From NCBI RefSeq assembly GCF_033096445.1, contig NZ_AP028155.1:4593880-4657879 (forward strand): a stretch of DNA of 64,000 bases, in the 5' to 3' direction. Positions 1 through 7,789 of this stretch are shown here, in pieces. The position numbers and the translations under genes are program-made. The notes beneath the pieces were generated by a model. It saw nothing but the letters and a program-made list of their open reading frames with translations, made no database searches and was not told where the DNA came from. Positions within the stretch are counted from its first letter, which is position 1, and each line of letters opens with the position of its first letter. The stretch comes from Butyricimonas faecihominis. Lineage in GTDB: Bacteria; Bacteroidota; Bacteroidia; Bacteroidales; Marinifilaceae.

Positions 1-291
1 TCTTACCAGTGCTTGTTCTACGCACAAGGTAACAAGATTTATCGTTGGTACTATTCGTCCACTTCGTTCCCGACTGAATCGTGGGCCACGATTGATGATA
101 TTTCGAATGCAGAGATCACGACAATGGCGATCAGTCCGGATGAATCCCAAGTGTACGTGGGAGCTTATCGCTCGGATGAATCCGGAGAAAACGGGTATAT
201 CTATATCTACGACACGAGAACCGGTCGTCTGATCAATTCTTACAAGAACGTGGCCTACAAGCCGATAAAAATAATGTATAAGGTAAAATGA
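1..291 (+). CDS. C-terminal end of a PKD-like/beta-propeller surface lipoprotein (partial)
   Basis: The frame is open from the first base, so this is the 3' end of a gene that begins outside the window; about 96 residues remain. The sequence is rich in short beta-strand patterns such as ITTMAISPDESQVYVGAY and GYIYIYDTRTGRLI, which look like propeller blades. The stop TGA overlaps the ATG of the next gene by 4 bases (ATGA), so the two are translationally coupled. In Bacteroidota a PKD-like lipoprotein followed by a TlpA-like lipoprotein is a common 3' end of SusC/SusD loci, and I infer that setting here. The family call rests on context and style only. Confidence 0.5.
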   Translation, partial: SYQCLFYAQGNKIYRWYYSSTSFPTESWATIDDISNAEITTMAISPDESQVYVGAYRSDESGENGYIYIYDTRTGRLINSYKNVAYKPIKIMYKVK

Positions 292-1634
292 AATATGTAA
301 TCAGTATTTTTCTTCTGCTTGCAACCATCGGTTGCAGGCAGAAAGGCCCAGCGGAGATTACCGGAACGGTGAATCCGGGAGAATATTCGGAGTATCAATT
401 ATTTATTGTTGACGGGGGCAAGAGAGATTCTTTGACTGTTGACGCTCAAACAAGGTTTTTCTCGCTCCTGTTAAATTGCGATACTCCCCGGATTGTGACC
501 TTAATGGGAATCGTGGGAACCGGACAAAACAAGTGGCCGTTCGAACAGGCATTGTATATTGAACCGGGAACAAAAGTCAAGCTTGACATTCAATTCAAGA
601 ATCGGCGGGCTGAAATGACCGCGGATAAAAAGGATCGGAACAACACGGCGTTGATCACCTATAATCGTTTTTACTTGGATAAAAGTCGGTCGATATGGGA
701 GAATCCGCCCGTGGCGAGTGAATTAAAAAATAGCATGAGTGAAATCCATACTCGTGTGAATGACGTGACAGAAGAACTCCGGCCCGCCAATATGGTGGAG
801 AGCTATCTGCGAATACAGGCTTATTTATCTTTTGCACAGGCTTTGGATGGCGTGACGTATATGTATTCCCGGAATGGCGAGGCATTACCTGATGGTATGA
901 GAGAACTGATTCCCCCGGTTTACGAGGTGTTGGATGATCCGATGGCTTTGCGTTTTTATAACACGAATACCTTCGTGTTCAATTACCTGAAGAAAGAACG
1001 GGAGACCCCCGAAGAACAGATTCAACTATTGAAAGAGCGCTTTACGGTTAAGTCTATCGTGGAATCCGTGAGTCGTCTGGTCTTACAGAGCTTCGTGACA
1101 GATTATAATTATAAAAATGGTTTCGAAGAAGGTTTACAGCGTTTGAAAAACATGACCGCCGATCTAGGGGAAGAAGGGGGGAAACTGGTGAAAGATTTCG
1201 AATCCAAAAAATATTCCATGGAAGGAGCCGCTTTGCCCGACGTGACGTTGGAAGACGTGGATGGTAAAATTCACAGGCTAACGGATTTTCGAGGAAAATA
1301 TCTTTACGTCGACTTATGGGCCTCGTGGTGCGGCCCGTGTTGTCAGGAAGTTCCCTACTTGCAGAAACTGGAAAAACAATTAAAGAATCCGGCGGTGGAA
1401 TTTATCAGCATCTCGCTCGATACGAATAAAGAGGCATGGAAGAAAAAGATGAAACAATTGAACATGCACGGTCATCAATATATCGTGACCGGAGATCAAT
1501 TCGCCACGATGATGAACATCAAGGGAATACCTCATTTCCTGCTTTACAGTAAAGACGGAACTTTGATGCAATACAAGGCGGATCGTCCCTCGTCAGGCGA
1601 TAAAATACGAAATGTATTGACCCGGTTAAAATGA
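288..1634 (+). CDS. TlpA-like thioredoxin lipoprotein
   Basis: A 448-residue exported thiol-disulfide oxidoreductase. The N-terminus is a lipoprotein signal (MKYVISIFLLLATIGC), with Cys16 as the likely lipid anchor. Residues about 20-300 are a helical and beta-rich N-terminal part seen in Bacteroidota TlpA proteins. A thioredoxin-like domain follows from about residue 310, with the active site WCGPC at Cys348/Cys351 plus a third cysteine (Cys352), and a cis-Pro region in GIPHFLL. It probably keeps cysteines of surface or periplasmic proteins reduced, or acts in cytochrome maturation; the substrate cannot be told. It is co-transcribed with the upstream surface-protein gene and ends before a strong bidirectional hairpin. 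Confidence 0.85.
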   Translation: MKYVISIFLLLATIGCRQKGPAEITGTVNPGEYSEYQLFIVDGGKRDSLTVDAQTRFFSLLLNCDTPRIVTLMGIVGTGQNKWPFEQALYIEPGTKVKLDIQFKNRRAEMTADKKDRNNTALITYNRFYLDKSRSIWENPPVASELKNSMSEIHTRVNDVTEELRPANMVESYLRIQAYLSFAQALDGVTYMYSRNGEALPDGMRELIPPVYEVLDDPMALRFYNTNTFVFNYLKKERETPEEQIQLLKERFTVKSIVESVSRLVLQSFVTDYNYKNGFEEGLQRLKNMTADLGEEGGKLVKDFESKKYSMEGAALPDVTLEDVDGKIHRLTDFRGKYLYVDLWASWCGPCCQEVPYLQKLEKQLKNPAVEFISISLDTNKEAWKKKMKQLNMHGHQYIVTGDQFATMMNIKGIPHFLLYSKDGTLMQYKADRPSSGDKIRNVLTRLK

Positions 1635-1683
1635 AAAAAAGCTTTTGCCCGGTTTGTTTATAAAGTTTGTTTTTTCTATAATG

Positions 1684-1712
1684 AAAAAGGGTTCCCCATG
1701 GAACCCCTTTTT
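1684..1712. terminator. Bidirectional rho-independent terminator
   Basis: The arms AAAAAGGGTTCC and GGAACCCCTTTTT pair with one bulged base around a CCAT loop. A-run and T-run flank the stem, so it can stop both the TlpA gene on the plus strand and the DUF4251 gene on the minus strand. Confidence 0.8.
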
Positions 1713-1768
1713 CACACGAATGTGACTGAGTAATTGAATATTAAACGAGAGTTTTTTTAATTGCTTGC

Positions 1769-2359
1769 TTAAAAACTGAATCCACTCTGGAAAATGTTTG
1801 ACTGGCTGTAAGGAACCAAGTTCCCGGAGAATGTCAATTCTCTTCCATTTGTGTTTGAGCTTACGGTTACTGTCGAGTAATTACTCCCGTAGCCGAGGCG
1901 AACGGTAACTTGAGCGAATAAAGCGGCGCCCATCACGTTGAACGTGTAAGTGATATTTCCGTTTTTGTCAACTCTTTCGTTAATGCTGGAAGGCCAGCCG
2001 GTGAGCGTGATCCCGCCTAAACCGTTCGGTCCGGGATTAAACCCGTTGAATGCCAATTGCAATGAAACTTGATTGTTGTCCATGGCCACGAAGTTCAAGT
2101 TGTTCGTTACGGGAATGGCTGCCCCGAAATTGTTAAACAACGTGTTGGCCTGTAATACCCAACTGTTACTTTTAAGTGCTTTAACCGCGTCTTGGTAGGC
2201 GATCATGTTTTGTTGCTCGCGAACCATTCTGTTGTGCATCCTCATGCATTCCCTGTGCGCCTTTCTTTTAGCCCGTAGTTCTTTTTTTGTTTGTGCTTGC
2301 ATTGCAAAGTCACTGAACAGGAATGTAGTCATTGCCAATAAAAAAATAATTTTTTTCAT
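1769..2359 (-). CDS. DUF4251 domain secreted protein
   Basis: A 196-residue protein with a cleavable signal peptide (MKKIIFLLAMTTFLFSDFAMQAQ). A basic helical stretch (KKELRAKRKAHRECMRMHNRMVREQ) follows, then a beta-rich domain from about residue 65 with the conserved feel of DUF4251 (WVLQA, NFVAMDNNQVSLQLAF, GGITLTG, and a C-terminal beta repeat). The family is confined largely to Bacteroidetes and has no known function. It is a single-gene unit, convergent with the TlpA gene. Confidence 0.75.
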   Translation of the reverse strand: MKKIIFLLAMTTFLFSDFAMQAQTKKELRAKRKAHRECMRMHNRMVREQQNMIAYQDAVKALKSNSWVLQANTLFNNFGAAIPVTNNLNFVAMDNNQVSLQLAFNGFNPGPNGLGGITLTGWPSSINERVDKNGNITYTFNVMGAALFAQVTVRLGYGSNYSTVTVSSNTNGRELTFSGNLVPYSQSNIFQSGFSF

Positions 2360-2561
2360 AGCGTCTCTTTTTTATTTTATTCTGATTAGTTTAGTTTACG
2401 AATTGACATATCCTCTCACCATCTTCTGCTAGTCCTTGAAAGAATGACTAATAGAATATTCAAATTCTATGGCGTATACGTCACAAAATCGGGCAGGGTT
2501 ATCCTTATGTCTTTAAAAAAGATTAATTTTATAAAGCGGGTCTTACAGGAAGGTTATATCG

Positions 2562-3200
2562 TTACAACTCTTCACTTTTCAATACACCCAAGGTAGGGGA
2601 AGACTTTTGACCGTCTGCGGTGGTTGCAAAACCATAAATTACCAGATGATGGGAATTCCAATCTTTAGGCAGCTCCCAGGTTGTTTCTCCGGCCTCGGCT
2701 CTGGTTCCCAATATCACTTTCCGGCTCCGTCCCATCTGGGTTTCATAGATTGCCCCGTATAAGCAGTCGTTTTTATACATGTAAGGCATTAACGGCTGTT
2801 TTTTCCACCGGAAGATGATCCGGCGCCCGGCATGGTCAATTTTTGCCTCGATTACCGGTAAAGCCAAGGGACCGTCGGAAATGGCCAGTTGTAGCGGGTC
2901 AATCGTTACGTTTAACTCGTCATCGACTTCAACTTTCCCCATGTTTAGAGCCAAAAAACGGTTGGATGCATCCTTTCTTGAAGAGGTGCAGAATCCGGAG
3001 GGTAAGATCGGGGTCAGATGGTGTTTGAAGAGCGATATGGTTTTCATGCGGGTTCTTTGCTTTAATTGTTGAAGAGTCTTCGCATCTTTCCGGGAGAAAA
3101 TTTTCGCTCTTGCCACTTGTTTGTCTTTCAGCTTGTAGCTGGTCACGTTACCCACGGTTCCCGATAGGTTTTCGAATATAGTAGATTCAAAAATTGCCAT
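2562..3200 (-). CDS. DUF6266-like protein (second of a tandem pair)
   Basis: 212 residues with no signal peptide. The start GTVGNVTSYKLKDKQVARAK followed by a run of Lys/Arg and Gln (QQLKQRTRMKTIS) resembles the N-terminus of DUF6266 proteins, which share a 'G-x-V-G-x' opening and a C-terminal beta domain. The C-terminal part (LYGAIYETQMGRS to VIYGFATTADGQKSS) matches the remnant at 27,413-27,667. It lies 12 bp downstream of a paralogue in the same direction. Function is unknown; such genes are often found in tandem and look like accessory or surface-structure genes. Confidence 0.55.
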   Translation of the reverse strand: MAIFESTIFENLSGTVGNVTSYKLKDKQVARAKIFSRKDAKTLQQLKQRTRMKTISLFKHHLTPILPSGFCTSSRKDASNRFLALNMGKVEVDDELNVTIDPLQLAISDGPLALPVIEAKIDHAGRRIIFRWKKQPLMPYMYKNDCLYGAIYETQMGRSRKVILGTRAEAGETTWELPKDWNSHHLVIYGFATTADGQKSSPTLGVLKSEEL

Positions 3201-3212
3201 AATACTTTTGTG

Positions 3213-3854
3213 TTAAGATTTCGTCACTTGAAAATGAATTCCGGGAGAGAAGTTTTTCAAATCATCCCGTCCGAAGAAACAGTATAGATGTGCGGTTTGC
3301 CATTCGCCTTCCGGTAGAGTAACTCGTGCGTAACCGTCTTTTCGTGGGGCATTAATATCTTCCAGTAATACTGGGGTATAAGGCTCGTTGTCAAATATTA
3401 CGGCTACCATTAACCGATCGGTGGATTGTGCAGTGATCGAGCTGGAGTTATCCGTCCAATGCAGTTCCGCGGCATTGGGTTGGGTCTGTTTCATCGTGGT
3501 TCCGAAAGGCAATTGTTGGCTACCGTCCGAAAACTCCAGACGGGAGTAGTCGATGTAATTGTTTGCCCCGAACAGGTTCATGTTTTTGCCTAGGAACCAG
3601 TGATACCCCGAACGTTTCTCGTTATACCGGGCTGCTAGATTGCAGATTTCTTTTAACAGACTACCATCCAAAGCTTTGTACATGGTTTGCGCTCCCGGAA
3701 GTTTTGCCCGTTGCATCTGTTGTTTCTCACTTTTGGGATTGCTTACCTTTTTTGGCCTTTTCCGGATAAACGTTTCGTTACCCACCCGGTAAATGATGTA
3801 TTTATCCAGCTTTCCCGATATGCCGTCCAGTAGAGAGTCTTTCAATGATGCCAT
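3213..3854 (-). CDS. DUF6266-like protein (first of a tandem pair)
   Basis: 213 residues with no signal peptide. It opens with GISGKLDKYIIYRVGNETFIRKRP, the same layout as its downstream neighbour (short Gly-rich start, a basic strand, then KSEKQQMQRAKLP). The C-terminal half has DRLMVAVIFDNEPY and GYARVTLPEGEWQTAHLYCFFGRDD, the counterpart of the neighbour's last domain. The similarity is clear in layout but low in identity, so the pair diverged long ago. The two genes very likely form one transcript. No function can be assigned. Confidence 0.55.
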   Translation of the reverse strand: MASLKDSLLDGISGKLDKYIIYRVGNETFIRKRPKKVSNPKSEKQQMQRAKLPGAQTMYKALDGSLLKEICNLAARYNEKRSGYHWFLGKNMNLFGANNYIDYSRLEFSDGSQQLPFGTTMKQTQPNAAELHWTDNSSSITAQSTDRLMVAVIFDNEPYTPVLLEDINAPRKDGYARVTLPEGEWQTAHLYCFFGRDDLKNFSPGIHFQVTKS

Positions 3855-4155
3855 ACTTTTTTATTTTTCAAGTTCGGTTTATAAACGTGATCAAATCCGG
3901 TTCACAAGGTGATACTATCTTTATTGTAATTTATATATGTATATAAATCGATGTAAAGATAATATATTAAATTTATAAAAACAATAAAATAATAACTTAT
4001 TTTTTATTATAAATAGCGTTGAATAGGAAATGAATGGGAGTTGAATGGGAGTTGGTATATTAAAAATACGATAAAAATTCATGTAAAATATTATATATTT
4101 TATAGAATAGGGGATTAAATGTTTTAGATCGTGGGAGCTTTGGCGTATCAAGTAG
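3855..4155. other. AT-rich intergenic stretch without a gene
   Basis: About 300 bp of very AT-rich DNA, with runs such as TATATATGTATATAAATC, between the DUF6266-like pair and the MITE-like repeat. The only open frame here translates into low-complexity I/F/Y/L sequence and is not credible. It presumably holds the promoter of the DUF6266-like pair; I see no clean TTG-N19-TAnnTTTG match. Confidence 0.5.
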
Positions 4156-4350
4156 AAAAGGAGCTGTCCAAAAAGTCATTTTTCAAACTCCCTCCCCCCT
4201 TCGGGGTACTCCCTCTATAAACAGAGGGAGAGTTGAAATACTCCCTGTCTTGGGTAAAGGCACCAGTTTATCCTCTGTTTATAGAGGAGATGGCACGAAG
4301 TGACGGAGGAGTTTTTGGAGGATAAAATGACTTTTGGGACAACCCCCTTT
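4156..4350. mobile_element. MITE-like palindromic repeat (about 195 bp)
   Basis: Two imperfect terminal inverted repeats of about 26 bp bound the unit. The left end reads TGTCCAAAAAGTCATTTT at 4165-4182. The right end, read on the other strand, is TGTCCCAAAAGTCATTTT at 4324-4341. Inside is a nested inverted pair, CCTCTATAAACAGAGG on the left and CCTCTGTTTATAGAGG on the right. There is no coding capacity, so it would depend on a transposase elsewhere. Ends containing TGTCCCAAAAG occur on some Bacteroidetes insertion sequences, so I infer a non-autonomous derivative. Confidence 0.65.
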
Positions 4351-4446
4351 CATTACTACGAAATTGTAGCGGGTTTGTTCAATGTTGGATATGATAGTCG
4401 CTAGCTAGCAATTCTTCGCAATGGCTGGCGATAAAACAGATGATTT

Positions 4447-4569
4447 CTAATCCGTGGCAATCCATTCTTTGTCGTACTGGAAAGCACAACATGAATTATC
4501 CGGGGTCATGCAGAGTTTTCCCACCATCCTGTCGTGATAAAGTACATTTAGTTTATTGGTCCATTTCAT
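4447..4569 (-). pseudogene. hipA: hipA N-terminal remnant
   Basis: A 40-codon frame that starts at an ATG inside the end of hipB (overlap 17 bp) and ends at TAG. Its translation contains LNVLYHDRMVGKL, MTPDN and FQYDKEWIATD, the opening of the HipA N-terminal ('couple_hipA') domain: 'short beta strand, D/R-x-x-G-x-L, then F-x-Y-D-x-x-W'. A full HipA kinase is about 400-430 residues, so over 90% is missing. The reading frame decays after the stop, and the MITE-like repeat begins about 100 bp further on. Deletion next to the repeat probably removed the toxin kinase. Confidence 0.75.
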
Positions 4570-4879
4570 TTCGTACTCGCTTTCTGTTTTTGTTTCTATT
4601 GATTGTTTCCAACTCTTCCATCGTGTTGTAGAGAGGGCGGGACAATAATTCTTTAATATCTTTGCTGTAACCTAATGCTTTGGCCATTGACACGAAAGCT
4701 GCTAGAGATATGGTATGTTTCTGTTCGAATTTGGCAATCGTGGGAGTGGGTACGCCGCTTAGCTTGGAAAGGGCGTCTCTTGATAGTCCTTTTTCCAATC
4801 TTCGTTGATGCAAATTTCTAGCTAGAATTTCCAGTAATTCATCCGGGGTGTCTAAATCAAAGTCGTATATTAAATTCAT
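4553..4879 (-). CDS. hipB: HipB-type HTH antitoxin/regulator (orphaned)
   Basis: 108 residues. A cro/CI-type helix-turn-helix occupies about residues 15-72 (LARNLHQRRLEKGLSRDALSKLSG, then VPTPTIAKFEQK and ISLAAFVSMAKALGY). The sequence style is that of Bacteroidetes HipB proteins. HipB normally neutralises and co-represses with HipA, and the two genes overlap. Here the overlapping hipA frame survives only as 40 codons, so this regulator has lost its partner. The Arg/Lys-rich tail (NRNKNRKRVRNE) may be unstructured. The gene is transcribed away from lysA. Confidence 0.8.
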   Translation of the reverse strand: MNLIYDFDLDTPDELLEILARNLHQRRLEKGLSRDALSKLSGVPTPTIAKFEQKHTISLAAFVSMAKALGYSKDIKELLSRPLYNTMEELETINRNKNRKRVRNEMDQ

Positions 4880-4981
4880 ACTATAATATCTCTTATATGA
4901 ATATTTCGTATTTATGGAATACGATAATATTCATTACAAATGATAATAATTTCTTTTTATTGAAAGAAATGTCACGGGGAA

Positions 4982-6127
4982 TTACCGGGAAAAGTAACTT
5001 CCCGGTAATTCTCGGAGATTGTATCGTGAGGCCATGACTTCTCCGTATGCACCACAGGAGTGAATGGCGATCAAGTCTCCTCGGTTGGTGAGGGGTAGTT
5101 CCCGGTCTTTGCCGAAACAATCAGATGATTCACAGATAGGGCCAACCACGTCGTATTTTTCATGTTCTCCCACGGAGGTCAAGTTTTCTATCCGGTGGAA
5201 AGCTTGGTAGAGTGCCGGACGTAAAAGGTCGTTCATTCCCGCATCCAAGATGACGAACTTTTTATGTTTCCCTTCCTTCACGTACAGGACACGAGAGATA
5301 AGGGAACCGCATTGTCCGACAAGGGATCGGCCTAGTTCGAAATGAAGTTGCTGACCCGGCTGGGCCTCGAAGAAATCAGCAAAAATTTGAAAATAAGAGG
5401 CAAAGTCGGGAATCAGACCACACGTGGGGCAATCGTAATTGATGCCTAATCCACCGCCGAAGTTCACGTGAGGGAGAATGATTCCCTGTTCTTTCAGGCG
5501 GGATTGTATTTCGTTTACTCTCAAACAAAGTCCTCGGAATACCGTGAGATCGGTGATCTGGGAGCCGATATGAAAATGTAGTCCGATAAGCTTGATGTGT
5601 TCCATTTCCCGGCAGGCCGTGATGGCGTGGTCGAGGTCGTAAAGGTAGAACCCGAACTTGTTTTCTTCGATTCCCGTGGTGATGTAATGATGCGTGTGGG
5701 CATCCACGTTGGGGTTTACCCGAAGAGCAACAGAGGCTTTTTTCCCCATTTCTCCGGCCAGCATGTTGATCACCTCTATTTCGGGTAAAGATTCGCAGTT
5801 GAAACAAAATATCTCTTTTTCAAGAGCCAGCCGGATTTCCTCGTCGCTTTTCCCGACTCCGGCATACACGATCTGTTCCGAGGGAAAACCACTTGCTACG
5901 GCTTGAGCCACCTCGTTACCACTCACGCAGTCCGCACCAATTCCGTGGCTTTGAATGATGTCAAGAATGTGTGGGTTGGCATTCGCTTTTATCGCGTAAT
6001 GCAAATTGAATCCATGTTCGTTAGCTGCTTGGGAGGCGGCTTGAAGCGTGGCTTGTAGAAGAGTCGTGTCGTAGTAGTAAAACGGGGTCTTCAAGGTTTG
6101 AAATGTTTTGATGGTTTCTATATTCAT
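4982..6127 (-). CDS. lysA: Diaminopimelate decarboxylase
   Basis: 381 residues; makes L-lysine and CO2 from meso-diaminopimelate, the last step of lysine synthesis, in the cytoplasm. It is a fold-III PLP enzyme: PLP lysine Lys47 in HYAIKAN, the phosphate-binding Gly-rich loop NFGGGLGI, HFHIGSQ, and the active-site cysteine Cys332 in GPICESSD. The length is slightly short of the usual 400-420 but all domains are present, and the short N-terminus is typical of Bacteroidetes. It lies 18 bp behind lysC on the same strand, so both should be under the lysC attenuator. Confidence 0.93.
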   Translation of the reverse strand: MNIETIKTFQTLKTPFYYYDTTLLQATLQAASQAANEHGFNLHYAIKANANPHILDIIQSHGIGADCVSGNEVAQAVASGFPSEQIVYAGVGKSDEEIRLALEKEIFCFNCESLPEIEVINMLAGEMGKKASVALRVNPNVDAHTHHYITTGIEENKFGFYLYDLDHAITACREMEHIKLIGLHFHIGSQITDLTVFRGLCLRVNEIQSRLKEQGIILPHVNFGGGLGINYDCPTCGLIPDFASYFQIFADFFEAQPGQQLHFELGRSLVGQCGSLISRVLYVKEGKHKKFVILDAGMNDLLRPALYQAFHRIENLTSVGEHEKYDVVGPICESSDCFGKDRELPLTNRGDLIAIHSCGAYGEVMASRYNLRELPGSYFSR

Positions 6128-6145
6128 GTGGGTCGGTTTATGAAC

Positions 6146-7462
6146 TCATTTATTTAATAATCTTTCGCTAAGAGCCTCAAGTGCTTTTTGCTTGTCTGCT
6201 TGTTTCACGAGTAGAGAAATACTGTGTTCGCTGGCCCCGTAGGAGATCATGTGCAGGGGAATATCTTCCAGTGCGGTGAGAGCCCGAGCCGCGAGTCCGC
6301 TATTATTGATCGAGCAATCCCCGACGATGCAGATGATGGAAAGAGATTCTTCGACCTCGATTGTGCCGTATTTCGTGAGGTCTTTTTTGATGTCTTCCAA
6401 GTGGCATGTACTGTCGATCGTGAGAGATATGGCAACTTCCGACGTGGCAATCATGTCGATCGGGGTTTTCCATGATTCGAATATTTCGAATACTTTCCGT
6501 ACAAAACCGTAAGCGAGCAGCATGTTGCTGGATTTGACTTTTATGGCCGTGATCCCGTCTTTTGCCGCCACGGCTTTGAAATCTTTGATCGGGCTTTCTT
6601 TCGTGATCAGGGTTCCTTCGTCACTTGGGTTCATCGTGTTTTTCATGCGGACGGGGATATTGGCTTTTTTAGCGGGCTGAATACTTGACGGGTGGAGAAT
6701 CTTTGCCCCGAAATAGGCAAGTTCGGCTGCTTCATCAAAAGATAGAGAACGAATGGCTTTCGTATTTTTCACGTACCGCGGGTCGCTGTTATGTACGCCG
6801 TCAATGTCGGTCCATATCTGAATTTCATCCACTTTGAGCGCGGCCCCGATTAGTGCGGCCGAGTAATCACTCCCCCCTCTTTTCAGGTTGTCTATTTCCC
6901 CGTAAGCGTTTCGGCAGATGAATCCTTGGGTGATGATAATACGTTCCGTGGCCGGGTTGGATAATAGTCGTTTTAAGTTTTGCTCGATATAAAAATAGTC
7001 CGGTTCACAGTCTTTGTCGATACGCATGAAATCCAAAGCGGACAGGAGCGTGGAAGGTATACCTTGTTCTTGTAAATAATAGTGCATTAGTGTGGTGGAA
7101 ATGATCTCTCCTTGTGCAACAACGGCTTTTTCCTGTAACGGGTAAAAGTCCTTGTTGATGAATGAGCGGAGATAGGTGAAGATGGTTTGTACAAATTCTT
7201 GTCCCCGGTGCTTGAATTCTTCGGTACTGTAAAGGTCGCTAATGGTCATTAGGTAATCCAGTTCGAGATTTTGGATTGTCGTCAAAGCTTCCTGCCTATC
7301 ATTGCGGTACAGATAGTTAGTTATGTCTACTAACGTGTTGGTCGTTCCGGACATGGCCGAAAGAACGACAATTTTGGGTTGGTCATCCGAGATTAATTTT
7401 GCCACTTCTTGAATTCGTTGCGCGGAGCCAACCGAGGTTCCTCCAAATTTTAATACGTTCAT
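6146..7462 (-). CDS. lysC: Aspartate kinase, monofunctional
   Basis: 438 residues; phosphorylates aspartate, the entry to lysine, threonine and methionine synthesis. The N-terminal kinase domain begins with VLKFGGTSVG, with later motifs GFICRNAYGEIDNLKRGGSDYSA and WTDIDGV. Two ACT domains follow from about residue 300 (AIKVKSSNMLLAYGFV and the end IISYGASEHSISLLV). Unlike ThrA it has no homoserine dehydrogenase part. It is first in a lysC-lysA transcript. Its 330-bp leader holds a short ORF and mutually exclusive hairpins (see 7501-7532 and 7556-7621). The start ATG is directly supported by the KFGGTS motif at residues 5-10. Confidence 0.93.
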   Translation of the reverse strand: MNVLKFGGTSVGSAQRIQEVAKLISDDQPKIVVLSAMSGTTNTLVDITNYLYRNDRQEALTTIQNLELDYLMTISDLYSTEEFKHRGQEFVQTIFTYLRSFINKDFYPLQEKAVVAQGEIISTTLMHYYLQEQGIPSTLLSALDFMRIDKDCEPDYFYIEQNLKRLLSNPATERIIITQGFICRNAYGEIDNLKRGGSDYSAALIGAALKVDEIQIWTDIDGVHNSDPRYVKNTKAIRSLSFDEAAELAYFGAKILHPSSIQPAKKANIPVRMKNTMNPSDEGTLITKESPIKDFKAVAAKDGITAIKVKSSNMLLAYGFVRKVFEIFESWKTPIDMIATSEVAISLTIDSTCHLEDIKKDLTKYGTIEVEESLSIICIVGDCSINNSGLAARALTALEDIPLHMISYGASEHSISLLVKQADKQKALEALSERLLNK

Positions 7463-7500
7463 AAATTTATTGTTTTTAAATCATTTATTTCTTTACATGA

Positions 7501-7532
7501 AAAAAGCCCGTGTATTCACACAGGCTTTTTTC
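7501..7532 (-). terminator. Attenuator terminator of the lysC-lysA operon
   Basis: On the minus strand the stem is AAAAAAGCC(T)GTGT / ACACGGGCTTTTTT followed by the T-run, about 40 bp before the lysC ATG. The 5' arm (GAAAAAAGCCT) can instead pair with AGGCTTTTT lying in the last codons of the upstream leader ORF. Terminator and antiterminator are therefore mutually exclusive, the classical layout of transcription attenuation. Confidence 0.75.
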
Positions 7533-7555
7533 GACAGTTTTTTGACAACAGTGCG

Positions 7556-7621
7556 TTAGCCTGCAAAAAGCCTTTGCATGCACATCATCTGTTTATAGTT
7601 ATTAGTATACCTTGTTTTCAT
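7556..7621 (-). CDS. Leader peptide of the lysC-lysA attenuator
   Basis: A 21-codon ORF on the minus strand, ATG at 7621, between prmA and lysC. Its second half reads QMMCMQRLFAG, so three of four consecutive codons are Met (ATG ATG TGC ATG). These lie just before the antiterminator arm AGGCTTTTT. In leader-peptide attenuation the ribosome stalls on codons for the scarce amino acid; here that would be methionine (or cysteine), not lysine. I could not fix the last two codons beyond doubt, because the call depends on one base at the 7560/7561 junction. Confidence 0.55.
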   Translation of the reverse strand: MKTRYTNNYKQMMCMQRLFAG

Positions 7622-7720
7622 TCTTCTTTTGGGTTTTTCACGATGCAAATATTGCATATTGAAATTGAAAAAGCAAGCCTTTGTTAAAATATTAACAGAT
7701 ATGTGGCTACGCCACGTTAC

Positions 7721-7779
7721 AAGTTACAGGTTGGCAAGTTTCAAGTTCTTTTTTAACAACCTGCGCTGACCTGTAACTT
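7721..7779. repeat. Inverted repeat downstream of prmA
   Basis: AAGTTACAGG (7721-7730) and CCTGTAACTT (7770-7779) are perfect complements, with a nested AGGTT/AACCT pair. It may serve as the prmA terminator, but it lacks a strong T-run. Confidence 0.45.
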
Positions 7780-7789
7780 TCCGCAAAAG

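Noticed and set aside
3921-4151. 76-codon ORF on the minus strand
   Set aside because: Low-complexity I/Y/F/L translation of AT-rich intergenic DNA.
4440-4631. 63-codon ORF on the plus strand
   Set aside because: Lies opposite hipB and the hipA remnant, which explain the sequence better.
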